This document shows, in pieces, positions 6,821 to 6,919 of a stretch of 6,919 nucleotides of DNA. The translations under genes were made by a program, and so were the position numbers. The notes beneath the pieces were generated by a model. That model worked only from the letters and a program-made list of their open reading frames with translations. It was not told where the DNA came from and searched no databases. This DNA is from Solirubrobacteraceae bacterium. GTDB taxonomy: Bacteria; Actinomycetota; Thermoleophilia; Solirubrobacterales; Solirubrobacteraceae. Position 1 is the stretch's first letter. Every line of letters starts with the position of its first letter. The stretch is from positions 1-6,919 of the forward strand of contig JADGIB010000195.1 in the NCBI GenBank assembly GCA_019683665.1. Reading direction: 5' to 3'.

Positions 6821-6919
6821 GCGGACCGGCAGCGTACGGCCTCGCGTCCCCGAACGGCCGGCGGACTCTAAGCTCCGCGGCGCCGATGCCCCCCCCCCCC
6901 GACCCCCTAAGCCACCCCC
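6821..6919. other. Upstream region of the GT39-like gene, ending in low-complexity sequence
   Basis: Ninety-nine bases between GTG 6820 and the right edge. It holds a symmetric -10-like element at 6865-6874 (listed separately) and, on the minus strand, a further TANNNT match (TACGCT, 6836-6831) ten bases before GTG 6820. That second match could give a nearly leaderless GT39-like message. An ATG at 6886 on the plus strand opens a frame of proline codons that runs off the edge. From 6889 the sequence is a run of twelve C followed by C-rich sequence that may be an assembly artefact. No gene can be called here. Confidence 0.5.
6865..6874. promoter_or_regulatory. Second symmetric -10-like element (ANNNTANNNT)
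   Basis: ACTCTAAGCT reads TAAGCT on the plus strand (6869-6874) and TAGAGT on the minus strand (6870-6865), sharing the central TA. On the minus strand it would give the GT39-like gene an mRNA leader of about 38 bases. On the plus strand it lies eleven bases before ATG 6886 at the damaged edge. No -35 box was recognised on either side. TACGCT (6836-6831) is a competing promoter for the GT39-like gene. Confidence 0.35.

Noticed and set aside
5420..6871. Plus-strand 483-codon open frame opposite the GT39-like gene
   Set aside because: Charged low-complexity translation without domains, while the minus strand encodes ordered membrane segments and GT-C motifs.
6886..6919. Possible start of a plus-strand gene (ATG then proline codons)
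   Set aside because: Only eleven codons are present, mostly from a C homopolymer at the contig edge, so coding cannot be supported. It is kept only as a remark in the promoter finding.

Overview
This is a very GC-rich 6.9 kb fragment, almost certainly from a high-GC actinobacterium. Codon third positions are nearly all G or C, GTG starts are common, and the proteins are actinobacterial envelope types. The particular mix (an AftD-like arabinofuranosyltransferase, an Rv0224c-like methyltransferase, a WaaL/Wzy-type O-antigen ligase-like protein and a GT39-like GT-C protein) would fit a Thermoleophilia/Solirubrobacterales-like lineage. That placement is inference from gene style, not from any marker gene. 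Both ends are low-complexity C/G tracts, so the window looks like a complete short contig with untrustworthy edges.

Layout. (1) Bases 1-3166, minus strand: a large AftD-type (DUF3367) membrane glycosyltransferase, cut off at the left edge. About 1055 codons are present: a GT-C membrane region followed by a long exported part with two discoidin-like (F5/8 type C) modules. (2) Bases 3167-3193: a 27-bp divergent intergenic region holding a self-symmetric -10 element (pattern ANNNTANNNT) that could start transcription both ways, leaving almost leaderless messages. (3) Bases 3194-3940, plus strand: a class I SAM methyltransferase resembling mycobacterial Rv0224c. (4) Bases 3907-5403, plus strand: an O-antigen ligase-like polytopic membrane protein, overlapping the methyltransferase by 34 bp and preceded by a good Shine-Dalgarno sequence, so the two form an operon. 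(5) Bases 5333-6820, minus strand: a GT39/PMT_2-like GT-C glycosyltransferase that converges on the ligase gene. Its open frame runs through a strong hairpin (5483-5517) and overlaps the ligase gene by 71 bp. (6) Bases 6821-6919: an upstream region with a second ANNNTANNNT element and possibly the first codons of another divergent gene, ending in C-rich low-complexity sequence.

Together these look like a module for an envelope polysaccharide or glycolipid. Two multi-spanning GT-C enzymes would use polyprenyl-phosphate sugars on the outer face of the membrane. A ligase/polymerase-like protein would join or polymerise lipid-linked glycan, and a cytosolic methyltransferase could modify a sugar or lipid intermediate. 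The individual family calls are well supported; the glycan and the joint pathway are inferred. No RNA genes, CRISPR arrays, insertion sequences or phage genes were seen. Apart from the genes, the most unusual features are the two symmetric divergent promoter candidates and the hairpin inside the tail of the GT39-like open frame.
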